Origin: Candidatus Gygaella obscura | Lineage (GTDB): Bacteria > Omnitrophota > Gorgyraeia > Gygaellales > Gygaellaceae | NCBI GenBank assembly: GCA_030765485.1 | Contig: JAVCCR010000012.1 | Coordinates: 1 to 43,678 of the forward strand | DNA length: 43,678 nt | Direction: 5' to 3' | In this document: positions 28,858 through 37,589 of the stretch, in pieces | How positions within the stretch are numbered: position 1 is the first letter of the stretch | Layout of the letters: each line of letters starts with the position of its first letter | Translations under genes and position numbers: made by a program | Notes under the pieces: model-generated | Seen by the model: only the letters and a program-made list of their open reading frames with translations | What the model was told of the DNA's origin: nothing | Databases searched by the model: none

Positions 28858-29259
28858 TTACCCTGCAATTATTTTAACAAATACTTCTCTATTTCTTGGA
28901 CCGTCAAACTCAACAAGATAAACACCTTGCCATGTGCCTAAAATAACTTCCCCATTTTTAATAATCAGGCTCTGTGAAAAACCAAACATGCTTGACTTTA
29001 TGTGTGCAGCAGAATTACCCTCGCGATGCTTATAACCATCTTCTTGAGGAATAGTCTTATCCAGCTGATGCAATATATCTGCTTTAACAAAAGGATCTGC
29101 ATTTTCATTTATAGTAAGCGCTGCTGTCGTATGTGCTACAAAAATAATACAAACACCCTCTTTAATGCCCCTTGCGAATACAGTATTTTTGATATCTTCT
29201 GTAATGTCCACAAACTCGTCTTTTGTTTTTGTCTTAACTGAAATCTTTTTTATAGTCAT
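28858..29259 (-). CDS. YjbQ/UPF0047 family protein (first paralogue)
   Basis: The ORF track starts at 29283, but the ATG at 29257-29259 overlaps the carB TGA (TGATG), like other junctions here, giving 133 aa beginning MTIKKISVKT. The UPF0047 fold is recognised by 'VFVAHTTAALTINENADP'-type residues, the conserved 'EGNSAAHIKSSMFG' segment with its His, and 'LGTWQGVYLVEFDGPR'. Members show weak thiamine-phosphate synthase activity in E. coli, but the physiological role is unsettled. It sits between carB and mutM in the pyr operon. A second paralogue lies at 4615-5034. Confidence 0.85.
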   Translation of the reverse strand: MTIKKISVKTKTKDEFVDITEDIKNTVFARGIKEGVCIIFVAHTTAALTINENADPFVKADILHQLDKTIPQEDGYKHREGNSAAHIKSSMFGFSQSLIIKNGEVILGTWQGVYLVEFDGPRNREVFVKIIAG

Positions 29260-32200
29260 CAGATATGATAATCCTGCAGGCACTTAATCTCTGCCTTTTT
29301 GCTGACAACATCCTCTATCCCCTTAACTGCAGCAATGGCAGCCGCCGTAGTAGTAATATAGGGAATCTTATGCTTAATCGCCAGTTTTCTGATATAACTA
29401 TCATCGTATTTACTTTCTCTTCCTATAGGCGTATTGATAATCATATCGATTTTCTTATTTTCTATATCTTCACTTACATTGGGATTCCCTTCGTGTACTT
29501 TTATTGCTAGGCTAGTTCTAACGCTGTTTTTTTCTAAAAACTCTTTTGTACCTCTTGTAGCCAAGATATTAAAACCCAGTTTTAACATACGCTTTGCTGC
29601 ATCGACAATTTTACCCTTATCATTATCGGCAACTGAAATAAACACTGTCCCTTTTAAAGGAAGCTTTGTCCCTGCAGCTTCCTGGGCTTTATAAAAAGCA
29701 ACCCCAAAAGAACTTGCCATGCCCATAACCTCTCCTGTAGCCTTCATCTCCGGTCCAAGAACAGGATCAACCGCAGGAAACATGTTAAACGGAAACACTG
29801 CCTCTTTTACTCCCACATGATCTACCTTTTCAGGAAGTTTGATACCCATGTCTTTGATTTTCTTGCCCAGCATTATCTTAGTAGCAATCTTTGCCATGGA
29901 AAGACCCATTACCTTACTTACCAATGGAACCGTACGCGAAGCGCGAGGATTTGCTTCTAAGATATAAACTTTATTCCCGGCAATGGCATACTGAATATTC
30001 ATCAGCCCCACAACTTTGAGCTCTCTGGCGATTTTTATCGAATATTCTTTTATCGTATTAACATTTTCTTCGGAGACGTTAAGTGATGGCACCATGCAGG
30101 CACTATCTCCGGAGTGAACCCCAGCAAGCTCAATATGTTCCATAACTGCCGGAATAATTATATCTTCCCCATCGGAAATAGCATCGACTTCTACCTCTAG
30201 CGCATCTTCTAAAAATCTGTCTATAAGCATCGGGTATTCTGGAGTAACCTCTGTTGCTGCCTTTGCGTATTCCAGAAGCATCTTTTCATTATAGACTATT
30301 TCCATACCTCTTCCGCCTAAAACAAAAGAAGGCCTGACCATTAAAGGATAGCCGATTTTGCTTGCCACCTCTAAAGCCTCTTCAACAGAAATCGCTGTGC
30401 CGCTTTCTGGCTGAGGGATATTCAGTTTTTCCATTATCTTTTTAAATCGTTTTCTATCCTCGGCCAGATGGATACTATCCGGACTTGTTCCTAAAATCTT
30501 TACCCCGGCACCATCTAATTCTTTAGCAATATTTAAAGGAGTCTGGCCTCCAAATTGCACAATAACACCTTCTGGCTTTTCTTTATTGTAAATCGTTAAT
30601 ACATCTTCTACCGTTAAAGGTTCGAAATAAAGCTTATTGGATGTATCATAATCAGTAGACACGGTTTCTGGATTGCAGTTAACCATTACCGAATCTACTC
30701 CTTCTTCTTTCAAAGCAAATGCGGCATGTACGCAAGTGTAATCAAACTCAATACCTTGACCGATCCTATTTGGCCCTCCGCCTAAAATAAGCACTTTTCT
30801 TCTTTTGGAGACTTTTACTTTATCCTGAGCAAGATAAGTAGAATAATAATAAGCTGCATCTTCTACTCCGCTTACAGGCACTGCGTCATATGCCTGATTT
30901 TTGCCAAGACTCAAACGCTTATTCCTGATATCAGTTTCTTTAACATCTAAAATCTGCGCTAAATACTTATCGGAAAATCCACTATCTTTTGCCTTCAAAA
31001 GCATCTCATCAGGTAAATCCTTATCTTTAAATTTAATAATCGCTTCTTCTTCTTCAACAAGTTCTTTCATATCCTCTATAAAAAACCTATTTATCTTTGT
31101 AGCCTCATGAAGCTCTTCAACGGACATGCCCTTTCTTAATGCTTCATAAATCAAAAATACGCGTTCGCTCGAAGGGTTTTCCAAGCGCTTTTTTAATTCC
31201 TCCAATGAAAGCAGATTAAAATCCTTAGCAAACCCAAGCCCATATCTTTTAATCTCTAATGAGCGAATAGCTTTTTGAAAGGCTTCTTTAAAATTCTTAC
31301 CTATACTCATAACTTCGCCCACAGCCTTCATCTGGGTTCCTAAAATATCTTTTTCTTTGGTGAATTTCTCAAATGCCCATCTAGCAAACTTAACCACAAC
31401 ATAATCACCTGAAGGGGTATACTTATCAAGTGTCCCGTCTCTCCAATAAGGAATCTCATCCAAGGTAATACCAACAGCCAGCTTTGTAGAAATCCTAGCG
31501 ATAGGAAAACCCGTTGCCTTACTGGCCAATGCTGATGAACGCGATGTTCTTGGATTTATTTCAATAACCAATAATTTATCGTCAATTGGATCATGAGCAA
31601 ACTGAACATTAGTGCCTCCAATTACCCCAATCGCATCAACTATCTTATAGGAAGCCTCCTGCATTCTTTTCTGCAGCTTTTGAGGAACCGTAAGCATAGG
31701 CGCAATGCAAAAACTATCTCCGGTGTGCACGCCCATCGGGTCAATATTTTCAATAAAACAAACTGTAATTTTATTACCTTTTTTATCTCTTACCACCTCT
31801 AACTCCAACTCTTCCCAGCCTAAAACAGACTCCTCTATTAAAACCTGGTTAATGAGACTAGCGGATAAACCGCGCGAGACAATTATGCGCAGCTCTTCCT
31901 CCTCTTTTACTAAACCGCCGCCTGTACCGCCAAGTGTATAAGCAGGCCTAACAGCAACTGGATAGCCTAATTTTTTCGCAACGCTTTCAGCTTCTTTAAC
32001 AGAATAACAAGGAAAACTTCTCGGTACAGGAATATTGATTTTGGCCATTGTCTCTTTAAAAACAATCCTATCCTCACCGCGCTCAATAGTTTCTTCAGTA
32101 ACGCCAATAAGCTCAACGTTATACTTTTTTAAAATTCCTTTTTTGCTTAAAGCTGAGGAAAGATTAAGCCCTGTCTGTCCTCCCAAATTCGGCAACAACC

Positions 32201-32453
32201 CATCAGGCCGTTCTTTTTCAATAACTCTTTCAATACTTTCAACTGTCAAAGGTTCTATATATGTCTTATCCGCTGTTTCAGGATCAGTCATAATAGTTGC
32301 TGGATTGGAATTAACCAAAACTACTTCATAGCCTTCCTCTTTTAAAGCCTTGCAGGCCTGAGTTCCTGAATAATCAAACTCACAAGCCTGACCAATAATT
32401 ATCGGACCTGAACCAATTATAAGAATTTTCTTTAAATCATTTCTGCGGGGCAT
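29259..32453 (-). CDS. carB: Carbamoyl-phosphate synthase large subunit
   Basis: CarB makes carbamoyl phosphate from bicarbonate, ATP and ammonia passed from CarA. The 1064-aa length is standard. It opens with 'KILIIGSGPIIIGQACEFDYSG', which recurs in the second half as 'VLILGGGPNRIGQGIEFDY' near residue 560, showing the two duplicated synthetase halves. The two ATP-grasp domains carry 'GGTGGGLVK' and 'GGRGMEIVY'. A C-terminal MGS-like allosteric domain (from about 935) covers 'KGTVFISVADNDKGKIV'. The glutaminase subunit carA is not in this window. The TGA stop overlaps the next ATG. Confidence 0.97.
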   Translation of the reverse strand: MPRRNDLKKILIIGSGPIIIGQACEFDYSGTQACKALKEEGYEVVLVNSNPATIMTDPETADKTYIEPLTVESIERVIEKERPDGLLPNLGGQTGLNLSSALSKKGILKKYNVELIGVTEETIERGEDRIVFKETMAKINIPVPRSFPCYSVKEAESVAKKLGYPVAVRPAYTLGGTGGGLVKEEEELRIIVSRGLSASLINQVLIEESVLGWEELELEVVRDKKGNKITVCFIENIDPMGVHTGDSFCIAPMLTVPQKLQKRMQEASYKIVDAIGVIGGTNVQFAHDPIDDKLLVIEINPRTSRSSALASKATGFPIARISTKLAVGITLDEIPYWRDGTLDKYTPSGDYVVVKFARWAFEKFTKEKDILGTQMKAVGEVMSIGKNFKEAFQKAIRSLEIKRYGLGFAKDFNLLSLEELKKRLENPSSERVFLIYEALRKGMSVEELHEATKINRFFIEDMKELVEEEEAIIKFKDKDLPDEMLLKAKDSGFSDKYLAQILDVKETDIRNKRLSLGKNQAYDAVPVSGVEDAAYYYSTYLAQDKVKVSKRRKVLILGGGPNRIGQGIEFDYTCVHAAFALKEEGVDSVMVNCNPETVSTDYDTSNKLYFEPLTVEDVLTIYNKEKPEGVIVQFGGQTPLNIAKELDGAGVKILGTSPDSIHLAEDRKRFKKIMEKLNIPQPESGTAISVEEALEVASKIGYPLMVRPSFVLGGRGMEIVYNEKMLLEYAKAATEVTPEYPMLIDRFLEDALEVEVDAISDGEDIIIPAVMEHIELAGVHSGDSACMVPSLNVSEENVNTIKEYSIKIARELKVVGLMNIQYAIAGNKVYILEANPRASRTVPLVSKVMGLSMAKIATKIMLGKKIKDMGIKLPEKVDHVGVKEAVFPFNMFPAVDPVLGPEMKATGEVMGMASSFGVAFYKAQEAAGTKLPLKGTVFISVADNDKGKIVDAAKRMLKLGFNILATRGTKEFLEKNSVRTSLAIKVHEGNPNVSEDIENKKIDMIINTPIGRESKYDDSYIRKLAIKHKIPYITTTAAAIAAVKGIEDVVSKKAEIKCLQDYHI

Positions 32454-32917
32454 TACAATTTTCTCCTTAATAATCTTAATAATGTTTTTTCTAACTCTTC
32501 TATGCTCTTAATCTTTTTAACACCTTTTATGTCCCATGTTCCAAAACCTAGAACAGGCTTATTGCATTGTAAAGCAATAGCAATCTCAGAAAGCGTGCCG
32601 TATTTACCATCTATGGCAATAACAATATCTGCTGTCTTTACAACCAGAATATTTCTCGCTATTCCCATTCCTGTAGGGATTGCAATATCCACAAACGGAT
32701 TAACAACTTCCTTGTCATCGCCCGGCAATATCCCTATTGAAAGACTATTTTTGTTTACTCTTGCTCCTTTGCAAGATGCCTCCATTACTCCCTTCATACC
32801 ACCACAAACAAGAACTGCTCCCACTTTAGACACTATTTTACCTATATCATGGGCTAATTGCTCCACTTTCTTATTACATCTACGCCCACCAATTACTGCG
32901 ATAATTGTTTTCTTCAT
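32453..32917 (-). CDS. TIGR00725 family SLOG/Rossmann-fold protein (LOG/DprA-like)
   Basis: This 154-aa protein shows 'IIAVIGGRR', 'LVCGGMKGVMEASCKGA', 'GILPGDD' and 'GKYGTLSEIAIAL', the nucleotide-binding pattern of the TIGR00725/SLOG family related to LOG cytokinin-riboside phosphoribohydrolases and DprA. It lacks the exact 'PGGxGTxxE' signature of true LOG enzymes (here 'DGKYGTLSE'), so hydrolysis of a nucleotide N-glycosidic bond is only possible. It starts 13 nt after tRNA-Arg, and its stop overlaps the carB start as TAATG. Confidence 0.8.
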   Translation of the reverse strand: MKKTIIAVIGGRRCNKKVEQLAHDIGKIVSKVGAVLVCGGMKGVMEASCKGARVNKNSLSIGILPGDDKEVVNPFVDIAIPTGMGIARNILVVKTADIVIAIDGKYGTLSEIAIALQCNKPVLGFGTWDIKGVKKIKSIEELEKTLLRLLRRKL

Positions 32918-32930
32918 GTGTATTTATTTT

Positions 32931-33002
32931 TGCGCCTGACAGGGATCGAACCTGTACAACCAGCTTCGGAGGCTAGTGCCCTATCCATTAGGCCACAGGC
33001 GC
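32931..33002 (-). tRNA. tRNA-Arg (anticodon CCG)
   Basis: The 72-nt cloverleaf reads GCGCCTG for the acceptor, a D arm with 'TAATGGATA', the anticodon arm 'CTAGC CTCCGAA GCTGG' (loop positions 34-36 = CCG, Arg CGG codons), the T loop 'TTCGATC' and CAGGCGC plus discriminator A. No CCA is encoded. Its first base is also the last base of the flavodoxin TAG stop, and the next ORF starts 13 nt downstream. No promoter is visible directly upstream, so it is probably released from the polycistronic pyr transcript by RNase P and a 3' nuclease. Confidence 0.95.
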
Positions 33003-33478
33003 TAGTCTATTTTTTTCTCTATTTGTTGTTTTAAATACTCTGTATCTTTTATCCTGTTATGATTAATGCTTATCTGTTTAATTTGTTGCGCGCCCTTTTC
33101 TTTCAAAAAACTTTCCATCTCTTTTAATGCTCTCTGATCGCCTATCCTGCGTGAAGTAACAAAAACAATTGCTTGTTTATTATTTAATCCACTAATATTT
33201 TTTAAAAAAGCTCTTACTGTTGGCGTCGGACCAAACGCCCACACAGGAGAACCTATTACCACCAAATCATATTCGCTAAAATCTTGCCTTACAGGCAATA
33301 TATCAATTATTTTTTTAGTAAATCCTTCCATGCCCTGAATAAAAAAGTTTTTACTTCCATTTTTTGGCTTAAGTTCAATTAAATCCACGTTTCCTTTTTG
33401 ACTTAAGGCTTCCTTTAAAACTTTGGCAACAGCCTTCGTATTCCCTGAAAAAGAATAAAAACAAATTGCACTTTTCAT
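33002..33478 (-). CDS. Flavodoxin-family protein
   Basis: This 158-aa protein starts with 'ICFYSFSGNTKAVAKVL', the FMN phosphate-binding loop of flavodoxins, followed by 'YDLVVIGSPVWAFGPTPTVRAF', the second flavin-contacting region of the NADPH-FMN-reductase/flavodoxin fold. It probably binds FMN and carries electrons or reduces small molecules. It resembles flavodoxins encoded singly in anaerobes more than electron-bifurcation partners. The start lies 3 nt after the EndoQ stop, and its TAG stop donates the first base of the downstream tRNA-Arg. A specific partner cannot be named. Confidence 0.85.
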   Translation of the reverse strand: MKSAICFYSFSGNTKAVAKVLKEALSQKGNVDLIELKPKNGSKNFFIQGMEGFTKKIIDILPVRQDFSEYDLVVIGSPVWAFGPTPTVRAFLKNISGLNNKQAIVFVTSRRIGDQRALKEMESFLKEKGAQQIKQISINHNRIKDTEYLKQQIEKKID

Positions 33479-33481
33479 ATT

Positions 33482-34717
33482 TTAAAATAGGTTAAGTTGT
33501 TCATCATTTTTTTCTTTTTCTCCTTCTTGAAATATCTTAATAATACCATATTCCCCGTCATGGCCCGGCGTTATCGATACCCTGCCTTCTCTTACGCGCA
33601 TCACACCTTCTGCAATACGTGGAGAAGTTGCATTCATTAAATCTTTTTTGGAAGTGTTTAAAAGAATATTGAATTCGCTTTTAAACCTAGAAACCAAACC
33701 CATATACTCCTGCATAACCAGTTTTGTCATAGACTTAACTGATTTTGCTTCTGCAATAATCTCCTGCAATGGAATCAAGCTCTTATAAGGAATGGCTATC
33801 TTTGGCACAAAACCCTCTTCTCTGTCGGCCAATTGTTCTACGCGGTTCATTACGCCAATTGTAAGTGGTTTTTTACATACAGGACAAATATTTTTATGCT
33901 CTCGTGATTGCTGAGGTGAAAAATTGATTTTACAATTCCTGTGCCCGTCATAATGATACTTCCCCTCTTGAGGAAAAAACTCAATCGTATAAAGAAATCT
34001 GTTTTTATCTTTTTTCTTTAACACATCCATTATCTCTCGGTAGTTCATATCGCAATCAAATATATTTGCTTCTCTACCAATCTTTGCCGGTGAATGGCTG
34101 TCTGAATTGGAAATAAAACTTATATTATCAAGCCTGGAAAGCCTCCAATTCATTGCCGGATCTGAAGAAAGACCTGTTTCTATGCAGTGGATTCTATCGG
34201 TAAATTCGCCAAAACAATCCTCAATCCTATCAAAACCGGACATTGATCCAAACATGCTAAACCAAGGAGTCCAGATATGCGCCGGTACAAGGAAACAATT
34301 TTCATTTATATCAAAAATAATACGCGCAATATCTTGAACATCCATTCCCAGAATCGGCCTACCATCTGAAGCAATATTGCCATAATTAGCTAACGTAGAG
34401 TTAATCTTTTCCACAGTCTTAAAATCCGGTGCGAATATTAAAATGTGTACCCTGTATGTTCTCTTATTTTTAGAATAAATACATGATATCTCGCTGGTTA
34501 AGATAAAATTAACTCCGTTATATTGGAACAGACCGTTTGCCGTATCTTCTAATTTTGATTTAAGCTCCTCTATCCACAAATGATATGTAAAATCCCCCGT
34601 TCCCATCAGATTGATTCCTTTTAACTTTGCCCAGTGAGCAATATTATCAACGTTCATATCTCGTGATGTTGCACGGCTATACTTTGAATGAATATGGAAA
34701 TCTGCGATAAACTGCAT
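33482..34717 (-). CDS. Endonuclease Q-like PHP-domain DNA repair enzyme (TIGR00375 family)
   Basis: The 411-aa protein begins with a PHP metal-dependent phosphoesterase domain: 'FHIHSKYSRATS', then 'GTGDFTYHLW', 'LTSEISCIY' and 'SNSDSHSP'. It has a Cys-based zinc-binding segment around residues 255-285 ('CKINF', 'CPVCKKPLTIG') and ends in a conserved 'TPGHDGEYG' segment. This order matches archaeal and sporadic bacterial EndoQ, which nicks DNA 5' of deaminated bases (dU, dI) and abasic sites. The start codon overlaps the pyrC stop, so it is translationally coupled inside the pyrimidine operon. It could instead have a related nuclease specificity; the family call is firm and the substrate is inferred. 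Confidence 0.82.
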   Translation of the reverse strand: MQFIADFHIHSKYSRATSRDMNVDNIAHWAKLKGINLMGTGDFTYHLWIEELKSKLEDTANGLFQYNGVNFILTSEISCIYSKNKRTYRVHILIFAPDFKTVEKINSTLANYGNIASDGRPILGMDVQDIARIIFDINENCFLVPAHIWTPWFSMFGSMSGFDRIEDCFGEFTDRIHCIETGLSSDPAMNWRLSRLDNISFISNSDSHSPAKIGREANIFDCDMNYREIMDVLKKKDKNRFLYTIEFFPQEGKYHYDGHRNCKINFSPQQSREHKNICPVCKKPLTIGVMNRVEQLADREEGFVPKIAIPYKSLIPLQEIIAEAKSVKSMTKLVMQEYMGLVSRFKSEFNILLNTSKKDLMNATSPRIAEGVMRVREGRVSITPGHDGEYGIIKIFQEGEKEKNDEQLNLF

Positions 34718-36000
34718 TATTTATCCCCTTTTTTATGAACCACTTTGCCTTTATAAACAGTATAATCTACTTGACCCTTTAGCTTTTTATCTAAAAATGC
34801 TGAATTCTTTGACTTGGAAATTATTTTTTTCTTATCAACTGTCCATTCCTTTTCAGGTGAAATTATTGCAATATCAGCACTTTTGCCTATTGAAAGCGTT
34901 CCGCCGTCAAGTCCTAACAAACGCGCCGGATTCAAACAAAGCTTTTCTACTAATCTTTTCCAGTCTAAGATGTTATCGTTTAAAAGCTGCGTTATACAAA
35001 CAGAAAGTAAAGTTTCTAAACCAATAATCCCAAACTGTGCTCTATCAAATTCAATTTCTTTTTCATTTTCAGTATGCGGGGCATGATCTGAAGCAATCAC
35101 ATCAATAATATCATCCTTGAAGGCTTGTTTTATTGCCTGTAAATCATGCTTGCTTCTTAAAGGAGGATTCATCTTTTTATTCGTATCATAATTTAAAACA
35201 TCTTCTTCGGTAAGACTAAAATAATGCGGCGCTGTTTCACAACTTACCCTAAGTCCTTCCGCCTTTGCTTTTGTAATAATCTCAACTGACTCCTTGCAGC
35301 TTACATGGGCAATATGAATTCTCGCATTGTGTTTCTTGGCCAATCCAATATCGCGTTCTATTCTTTTATATTCTGATTCATTAGAAATCCCTTTTAACCC
35401 CATACGTGTAGAAGTAAGCCCAAAATTGACAACCCCGTTTTTAGAAAGCTGTCTATCTTCACAGTGACAGATAATTAATAAATCCATCTCTGCAGCTAAC
35501 TTAAAGGCATTATCTGTAAGTTCTGCGCTGTCCACAGAGCTTCCATCGTCAGAAAAAGCAACCGCTCCTGCGTTTTTAAGCTGAGCGAAATCAACCAACT
35601 CCTCGCCATTTCTTTCTTTGGTGATTGCCGCGCAGATATTAACATCACATTCAGCGTTTTGCTTAATTATTTTTTTAAGCAGTTCTATATTTTTAAGGCT
35701 GTCTATAGCAGGACTTGTGTTGGGCATTGCCAAAACCCTGGTTACCCCTCCAGCTAAAGCCGAAAGCGTACCTGTATGTATGGTTTCTTTATCCTCTCTG
35801 CCCGGTTCTCTTAAATGCACATGCATATCGAATAATCCGGGAATAACAATTTTGCCTTTTGCATCTATGGTATTTTTGGGTTTTTCCTTTATCTGTTCGG
35901 AAATCTTTTTAATTTTACCTTCCGCAATTAAAATATCTTTTACTTCATTGATTTTATTTGCCGGATCTACAACAAAACCATTTTTAATTAATAAATCCAT
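34717..36000 (-). CDS. pyrC: Dihydroorotase
   Basis: Dihydroorotase closes N-carbamoyl-aspartate to dihydroorotate. The 427-aa length and motifs match the class I (PyrC/allantoinase-like) amidohydrolases. The zinc ligands are visible in 'DMHVHLREPG' (His60, His62), and the catalytic Asp and His lie in 'ASDHAPH' near residue 304. The start is supported by an 'AAGGA' ribosome-binding site at the end of pyrB, 1 nt upstream. The stop overlaps the next start as TAATG. Confidence 0.95.
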   Translation of the reverse strand: MDLLIKNGFVVDPANKINEVKDILIAEGKIKKISEQIKEKPKNTIDAKGKIVIPGLFDMHVHLREPGREDKETIHTGTLSALAGGVTRVLAMPNTSPAIDSLKNIELLKKIIKQNAECDVNICAAITKERNGEELVDFAQLKNAGAVAFSDDGSSVDSAELTDNAFKLAAEMDLLIICHCEDRQLSKNGVVNFGLTSTRMGLKGISNESEYKRIERDIGLAKKHNARIHIAHVSCKESVEIITKAKAEGLRVSCETAPHYFSLTEEDVLNYDTNKKMNPPLRSKHDLQAIKQAFKDDIIDVIASDHAPHTENEKEIEFDRAQFGIIGLETLLSVCITQLLNDNILDWKRLVEKLCLNPARLLGLDGGTLSIGKSADIAIISPEKEWTVDKKKIISKSKNSAFLDKKLKGQVDYTVYKGKVVHKKGDK

Positions 36001-36001
36001 A

Positions 36002-36922
36002 TTACTTTCCTTGGGCTACAAGATACAAAACAGCCATTCTTGCAGCAATACCATTTGTTACCTGTTCTAAGATCACGGAATTTTCCCCATCTGCAACTTC
36101 ACTAGACATCTCAATACCTCTATTGATCGGACCAGGGTGCATCACCAAAATATTCTTTTTTGCTTTTTCCAGCCGCTCTTTGGTAATGCCAAAAGTCTTA
36201 AAATATTCTAACTGCTCTGGAAAATTAATCTTATCATCGCGCTCAAACTGCATCCTTAGGATATTAATTGCGTCAGCATCTTTTAAAGCAACTTCTATAT
36301 CATGCGTAACTTTTGCACCCATCTGCTCAATGCCTGGTGGAATAAGCATTTTCGGAGCACAGACTGTTACTTCAGCGCCTAACTTAATTAATCCCCAAAT
36401 ATTGGAACGCGCAACGCGCGAATGGGCAATATCCCCGACAATACTTACCTTTAATCCTTTAATTTTACCAAGTTTCTCCTTAATCGTCAGCATATCCAAA
36501 AGCGCCTGGGTAGGATGCTCGTGCCAACCATCACCGGCATTTACAACGCTGATATTGACATGGCGTGCCAACATTGCTGCAGCCCCTGAAGCCTTATGTC
36601 TTAAAACAATAATATCTGCTTTTAAGGCTTGCATATTGCGGCCTGTGTCAATTAAGGTTTCTCCTTTTTTTACACTTGAAGTTTCAATATTAACATTGAT
36701 AACATCTGCAGAAAGTCTTTTTGCCGCAACCTCAAAAGAAACCCTTGTCCTGGTAGATGGCTCATAAAATAGGTTAACTACAGTTTTGCCTCTTAATGCA
36801 GGAACCTTTTTAATGTCGCGAGTAGAAACCTCTTTGAAAGAACCAGCAGTATCTAAAATATATTCCAGCTCATCCTTGCTTAAGTCTTCCAGTGATAATA
36901 AATCTTTCCTTGTCCAACGCAT
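36002..36922 (-). CDS. pyrB: Aspartate carbamoyltransferase catalytic subunit
   Basis: This enzyme condenses carbamoyl phosphate and L-aspartate to N-carbamoyl-aspartate, the committed step of pyrimidine synthesis, in the cytoplasm. The 306-aa length fits the catalytic chain. The carbamoyl-phosphate motif 'FYEPSTRTRVSFE' lies at residues 52-64, 'HEHPTQALLDMLT' near 135, and the aspartate-domain 'HPGPINRG' near 267. No pyrI regulatory chain is in the window, so control is likely by PyrR attenuation. It lies 2 nt after pyrR and 1 nt before pyrC. Confidence 0.96.
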   Translation of the reverse strand: MRWTRKDLLSLEDLSKDELEYILDTAGSFKEVSTRDIKKVPALRGKTVVNLFYEPSTRTRVSFEVAAKRLSADVINVNIETSSVKKGETLIDTGRNMQALKADIIVLRHKASGAAAMLARHVNISVVNAGDGWHEHPTQALLDMLTIKEKLGKIKGLKVSIVGDIAHSRVARSNIWGLIKLGAEVTVCAPKMLIPPGIEQMGAKVTHDIEVALKDADAINILRMQFERDDKINFPEQLEYFKTFGITKERLEKAKKNILVMHPGPINRGIEMSSEVADGENSVILEQVTNGIAARMAVLYLVAQGK

Positions 36923-36924
36923 AG

Positions 36925-37461
36925 TTATTTCTCTATAATTATTACTTCTTCTTTTTTATCTGTTTCCATAAGATGTACTTCTATGGTTTCGTTGGTTGCC
37001 GTGGGGATATTTTTACCGACAAAATCTGCCCTTATAGGAAGCTCCCTATGACCTCTATCGATTAAAACAGCAAGCTTAATCGAATGGGGACGGCCAAAAT
37101 CATTTAAAGCATCTAATGCGGCACGAATAGTACGCCCGGTATATAAAACATCATCGACTAAAATAAGATTTTTGTCATTTATGTTAAAGTTAATTTCAGT
37201 TTTATGTACAACTGGTTTTTCTGATATAAGGGTTAGATCATCCCGATACAGCGTAATATCCAGTATGCCGATATCAACTTCCTTTTTTTCTATTTTTTTA
37301 ATATCTTCTTTGAGTCTTTCGGCAATAAAAACACCGCGGTTTCTAATACCTACAAGGCACAGATTATCCACTCCTTTGTTTTTTTCAATAATCTCATGAG
37401 CAATTCTGGTTATTACCCTTTGCATCATTACCTTATCTAATATTTTGGCTTTTTCTTTCAT
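36925..37461 (-). CDS. pyrR: Bifunctional pyr operon regulator / uracil phosphoribosyltransferase PyrR
   Basis: PyrR binds pyr leader RNA when UMP is high and causes termination; many members also convert uracil plus PRPP to UMP. The 178-aa length is normal for the family. The type I phosphoribosyltransferase PRPP loop is visible as '[18 protein letters not shown]' near residues 97-114, and the C-terminal '[13 protein letters not shown]' region is typical of PyrR. It is the first gene after the promoter, the PyrR-type hairpin and the terminator, so autoregulation is expected. The stop lies 2 nt before pyrB. The ribosome-binding site is weak because the terminator U-tract ends close to the ATG. 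Confidence 0.95.
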   Translation of the reverse strand: MKEKAKILDKVMMQRVITRIAHEIIEKNKGVDNLCLVGIRNRGVFIAERLKEDIKKIEKKEVDIGILDITLYRDDLTLISEKPVVHKTEINFNINDKNLILVDDVLYTGRTIRAALDALNDFGRPHSIKLAVLIDRGHRELPIRADFVGKNIPTATNETIEVHLMETDKKEEVIIIEK

Positions 37462-37472
37462 AGGCTGTCTTT

Positions 37473-37510
37473 AAAAAGAAAAACCCAACCACATTTTTGT
37501 AGTTGGGTTT
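37473..37510 (-). terminator. Attenuator (intrinsic terminator) in the pyr leader
   Basis: The minus-strand sequence 'AAACCCAACTAC' and 'GTGGTTGGGTTT' form a 12-bp stem with one G-U pair and a 6-nt loop, followed at once by 'TTCTTTTT'. It ends about 11 nt before the pyrR start codon, so it lies inside the leader and not at an operon end. Together with the PyrR hairpin upstream, this is a classical UMP-responsive attenuation layout. Confidence 0.88.
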
Positions 37511-37539
37511 ATAATTTTTCCGTTTGTATTTTTCATTTT

Positions 37540-37570
37540 TCCTTTTTAGCCTCTCCGGGCTAATTTTAAA
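37540..37570 (-). promoter_or_regulatory. PyrR-binding RNA hairpin in the pyr leader
   Basis: The leader contains 'TTAGCC cggaga GGCTAA' (37546-37563), a perfect 6-bp stem. It is preceded by a TTTAAAA run and followed by 'aAAGG'. The 'GGAGAGGCU...AAGG' string matches the conserved core of PyrR-binding (anti-antiterminator) loops in Bacillus pyr attenuators ('CCAGAGAGGCU...AAGG'). It lies about 20 nt from the predicted transcription start and directly upstream of an intrinsic terminator and the pyrR gene. By analogy, UMP-bound PyrR would stabilise this loop and favour termination. I could not clearly identify the competing antiterminator helix. Confidence 0.8.
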
Positions 37571-37589
37571 GGTGCCTGTAATTTTTATA

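Noticed and set aside
32453-32917. Calling the SLOG protein a true LOG phosphoribohydrolase
   Set aside because: The exact PGGxGTxxE signature is not present (it reads DGKYGTLSE), so only the wider TIGR00725 family is supported.
36123-36767. 214-aa plus-strand ORF opposite pyrB
   Set aside because: It is a shadow of a strongly conserved gene, with no family signature and no ribosome-binding site context. The same holds for the other plus-strand ORFs, including those opposite pyrC, carB, ntpA and the giant gene.
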